Both the position numbers and the translations under genes were made by a program. Source: Pseudomonadota bacterium (GTDB lineage Bacteria > Desulfobacterota > Desulfovibrionia > Desulfovibrionales > Desulfovibrionaceae). Taken from it: a DNA stretch of 6,118 bases. The stretch's first letter is position 1, and each line of letters starts with the position of its first letter. The notes beneath the pieces were generated by a model. The model made no database searches, had not been told where the DNA came from, and saw only the letters and a list, made by a program, of their open reading frames with translations. The stretch spans positions 1-6,118 of the forward strand of contig JAFABC010000312.1 in assembly GCA_023426275.1 (NCBI GenBank), read 5' to 3'. This document shows, one piece after another, positions 5,452 through 6,118 of this stretch.

Positions 5452-5967
5452 ATGAGCGATCGCACCGGACTCATTACCTTTCTTGGAAACGGCCTCACCC
5501 TGACCGGCACTCCCGTCGGCGTCGGCGACACGGCGCCCGACTTCACCGTCCTGGACAACGATCTCAAGCCCGCCAAGCTGGGCGATTTCACGGAAAAAGG
5601 CCTCATCCTCATCGCCGTGCCGTCCCTGGATACGGCCGTGTGCGACCTGGAAGCCCGCAAGTTCAACAAGGAAATGGAAAGCCTGACCGGCAAGGCCAAG
5701 GCCCTGGTCATCAGCATGGACCTGCCTTTTGCCCAGAAACGCTGGGCCGAGGCCGCCGGCGTCACCAATATCGTCACCCTGTCCGATCACCGCGACGCTT
5801 CGTTCGGCCTGGGCTACGGCCTGCTCATCAAGGAACTGCGCCTGCTGGCCCGCACTGTGCTGGTGGTCGGCCCGGACCGCAAGATCACCTACATGGAGCT
5901 CGTGCCCGAAGTGACCAACGAGCCCGATTACGCCGCCGCCCTTGCGGCCCTGGGCAAGGTCCTGTAG
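5452..5967 (+). CDS. tpx: Thiol peroxidase Tpx, single-cysteine variant
   Basis: This 171-residue cytoplasmic peroxiredoxin of the Tpx family reduces hydrogen and alkyl hydroperoxides. Family signatures are clear: the N-terminal beta hairpin (ITFLGNGLTLTGT, 8-20), GDTAPDFTVLDNDL (25-38), the active site PSLDTAVCDLEARKFN (57-72) with T61 and peroxidatic C64, the SMDLPFAQKRW segment (88-98), catalytic R134 in LLARTVLVV, and the terminal NEPDYAAALAAL (156-167). Length is normal for the family (E. coli Tpx has 168 residues). The odd point is that E. coli Tpx is an atypical two-Cys enzyme with resolving C95 in RFCGAEG, and the aligned residue here is A99 in RWAEAAG. C64 is the only cysteine in the protein, so the usual intramolecular disulfide cannot form. 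Recycling must use another thiol or a disulfide between subunits. It appears monocistronic, with its own promoter and a strong terminator. In an anaerobe it would serve oxygen and peroxide defence. Confidence 0.95.
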   Translation: MSDRTGLITFLGNGLTLTGTPVGVGDTAPDFTVLDNDLKPAKLGDFTEKGLILIAVPSLDTAVCDLEARKFNKEMESLTGKAKALVISMDLPFAQKRWAEAAGVTNIVTLSDHRDASFGLGYGLLIKELRLLARTVLVVGPDRKITYMELVPEVTNEPDYAAALAALGKVL

Positions 5968-5973
5968 AGACGG

Positions 5974-5997
5974 GCCTGGCCGCTGCGGCGGCGAGGC
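5974..5997 (+). other. GC-rich hairpin just after tpx
   Basis: The arms GCCTGGCCGC (5974-5983) and GCGGCGAGGC (5988-5997) pair at nine of ten positions (one G-G mismatch) around a TGCG loop, starting seven bases after the tpx stop. No T-tract follows, so it is not an intrinsic terminator by itself. It may stabilise the 3' end of the mRNA, or simply reflect the high GC content. Confidence 0.35.
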
Positions 5998-6031
5998 AGG
6001 TCGCACCATGAAGTATTCTTCGTCCGTTCGC

Positions 6032-6061
6032 GGCCGACGCCCCTGGGCGTCGGCCCTTTTT
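6032..6061 (+). terminator. Intrinsic (Rho-independent) terminator of tpx
   Basis: GGCCGACGCC (6032-6041) and GGCGTCGGCC (6046-6055) form a perfect ten-base-pair GC-rich stem with a CCTG loop, followed by C and five T (6057-6061). It lies 64 bases after the tpx stop. No A-run precedes it, so it should act only on plus-strand transcription. Confidence 0.88.
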
Positions 6062-6118
6062 GCGGGCTTGGTCACCGTGTCGCTGCGGGCCCGCGGCGCC
6101 GGCCCGCCGGCCCCCAAA

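Noticed and set aside
6008..6118. Possible start of a further gene (MKYSSSVRGRRPWASALFAGLV...), open to the window edge
   Set aside because: It has a vaguely signal-peptide-like start and a weak AGG at 5998-6000, but it reads straight through a perfect terminator stem (6032-6061) and becomes Ala/Gly/Pro-rich. Sequence to the right of the window would settle it: a conserved long frame would support it, an early stop would refute it.
1..6118. Mobile elements, CRISPR arrays, tRNA/rRNA or riboswitches
   Set aside because: I saw no transposase or integrase, regularly spaced repeats, cloverleaf, or conserved riboswitch core in either intergenic region.

Overview
The window is a GC-rich, densely coded piece of bacterial chromosome. 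Its codon use, gene content (multi-PAS soluble kinase, PleD-like cyclase, Tpx, secreted M15 dipeptidase) and the GCCTCCGGCGGCC-type inverted repeat at the left edge suggest a Desulfovibrio/Solidesulfovibrio-like sulfate reducer of the Desulfovibrionaceae. That placement is an inference from style, because no taxonomic marker gene is present.

Layout. (1) 49-1305, minus: a response regulator with two receiver domains and a GGDEF diguanylate cyclase domain. (2) 1306-1455: a 150-base divergent intergenic region with weak promoter candidates in both directions. (3) 1456-2079, plus: a small secreted protein of unknown function. (4) 2033-4639, plus: a large soluble histidine kinase with about five PAS-type sensor modules, whose start lies 47 bases inside the preceding gene. 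(5) 4632-5291, minus: a secreted D-alanyl-D-alanine dipeptidase (VanX/DdpX family, M15D), convergent with the kinase and overlapping its stop by 8 bases. (6) 5292-5451: a divergent intergenic region with a good sigma70-type promoter for the next gene. (7) 5452-5967, plus: the thiol peroxidase Tpx, followed by a strong intrinsic terminator at 6032-6061. The last 57 bases hold nothing I can support as a gene.

How the parts may work together. The kinase has no attached receiver domain, and the only receivers in the window are in the divergent cyclase. A simple hypothesis is that this locus is a c-di-GMP signalling module: a cytoplasmic PAS kinase (with a Cys-rich N-terminal sensor) phosphorylating a PleD-like cyclase, with a co-transcribed periplasmic protein of unknown role. 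The dipeptidase (peptidoglycan D-Ala-D-Ala turnover) and Tpx (peroxide removal) look like separate housekeeping or stress genes sharing a divergent promoter region.

The points most worth a second look are that Tpx has lost its resolving cysteine and is a single-Cys protein, that the kinase carries an N-terminal Cx10CxxC module, and that both receiver domains of the cyclase look competent for phosphorylation. I saw no mobile element, CRISPR array, tRNA or rRNA, and no clearly new multi-gene system.
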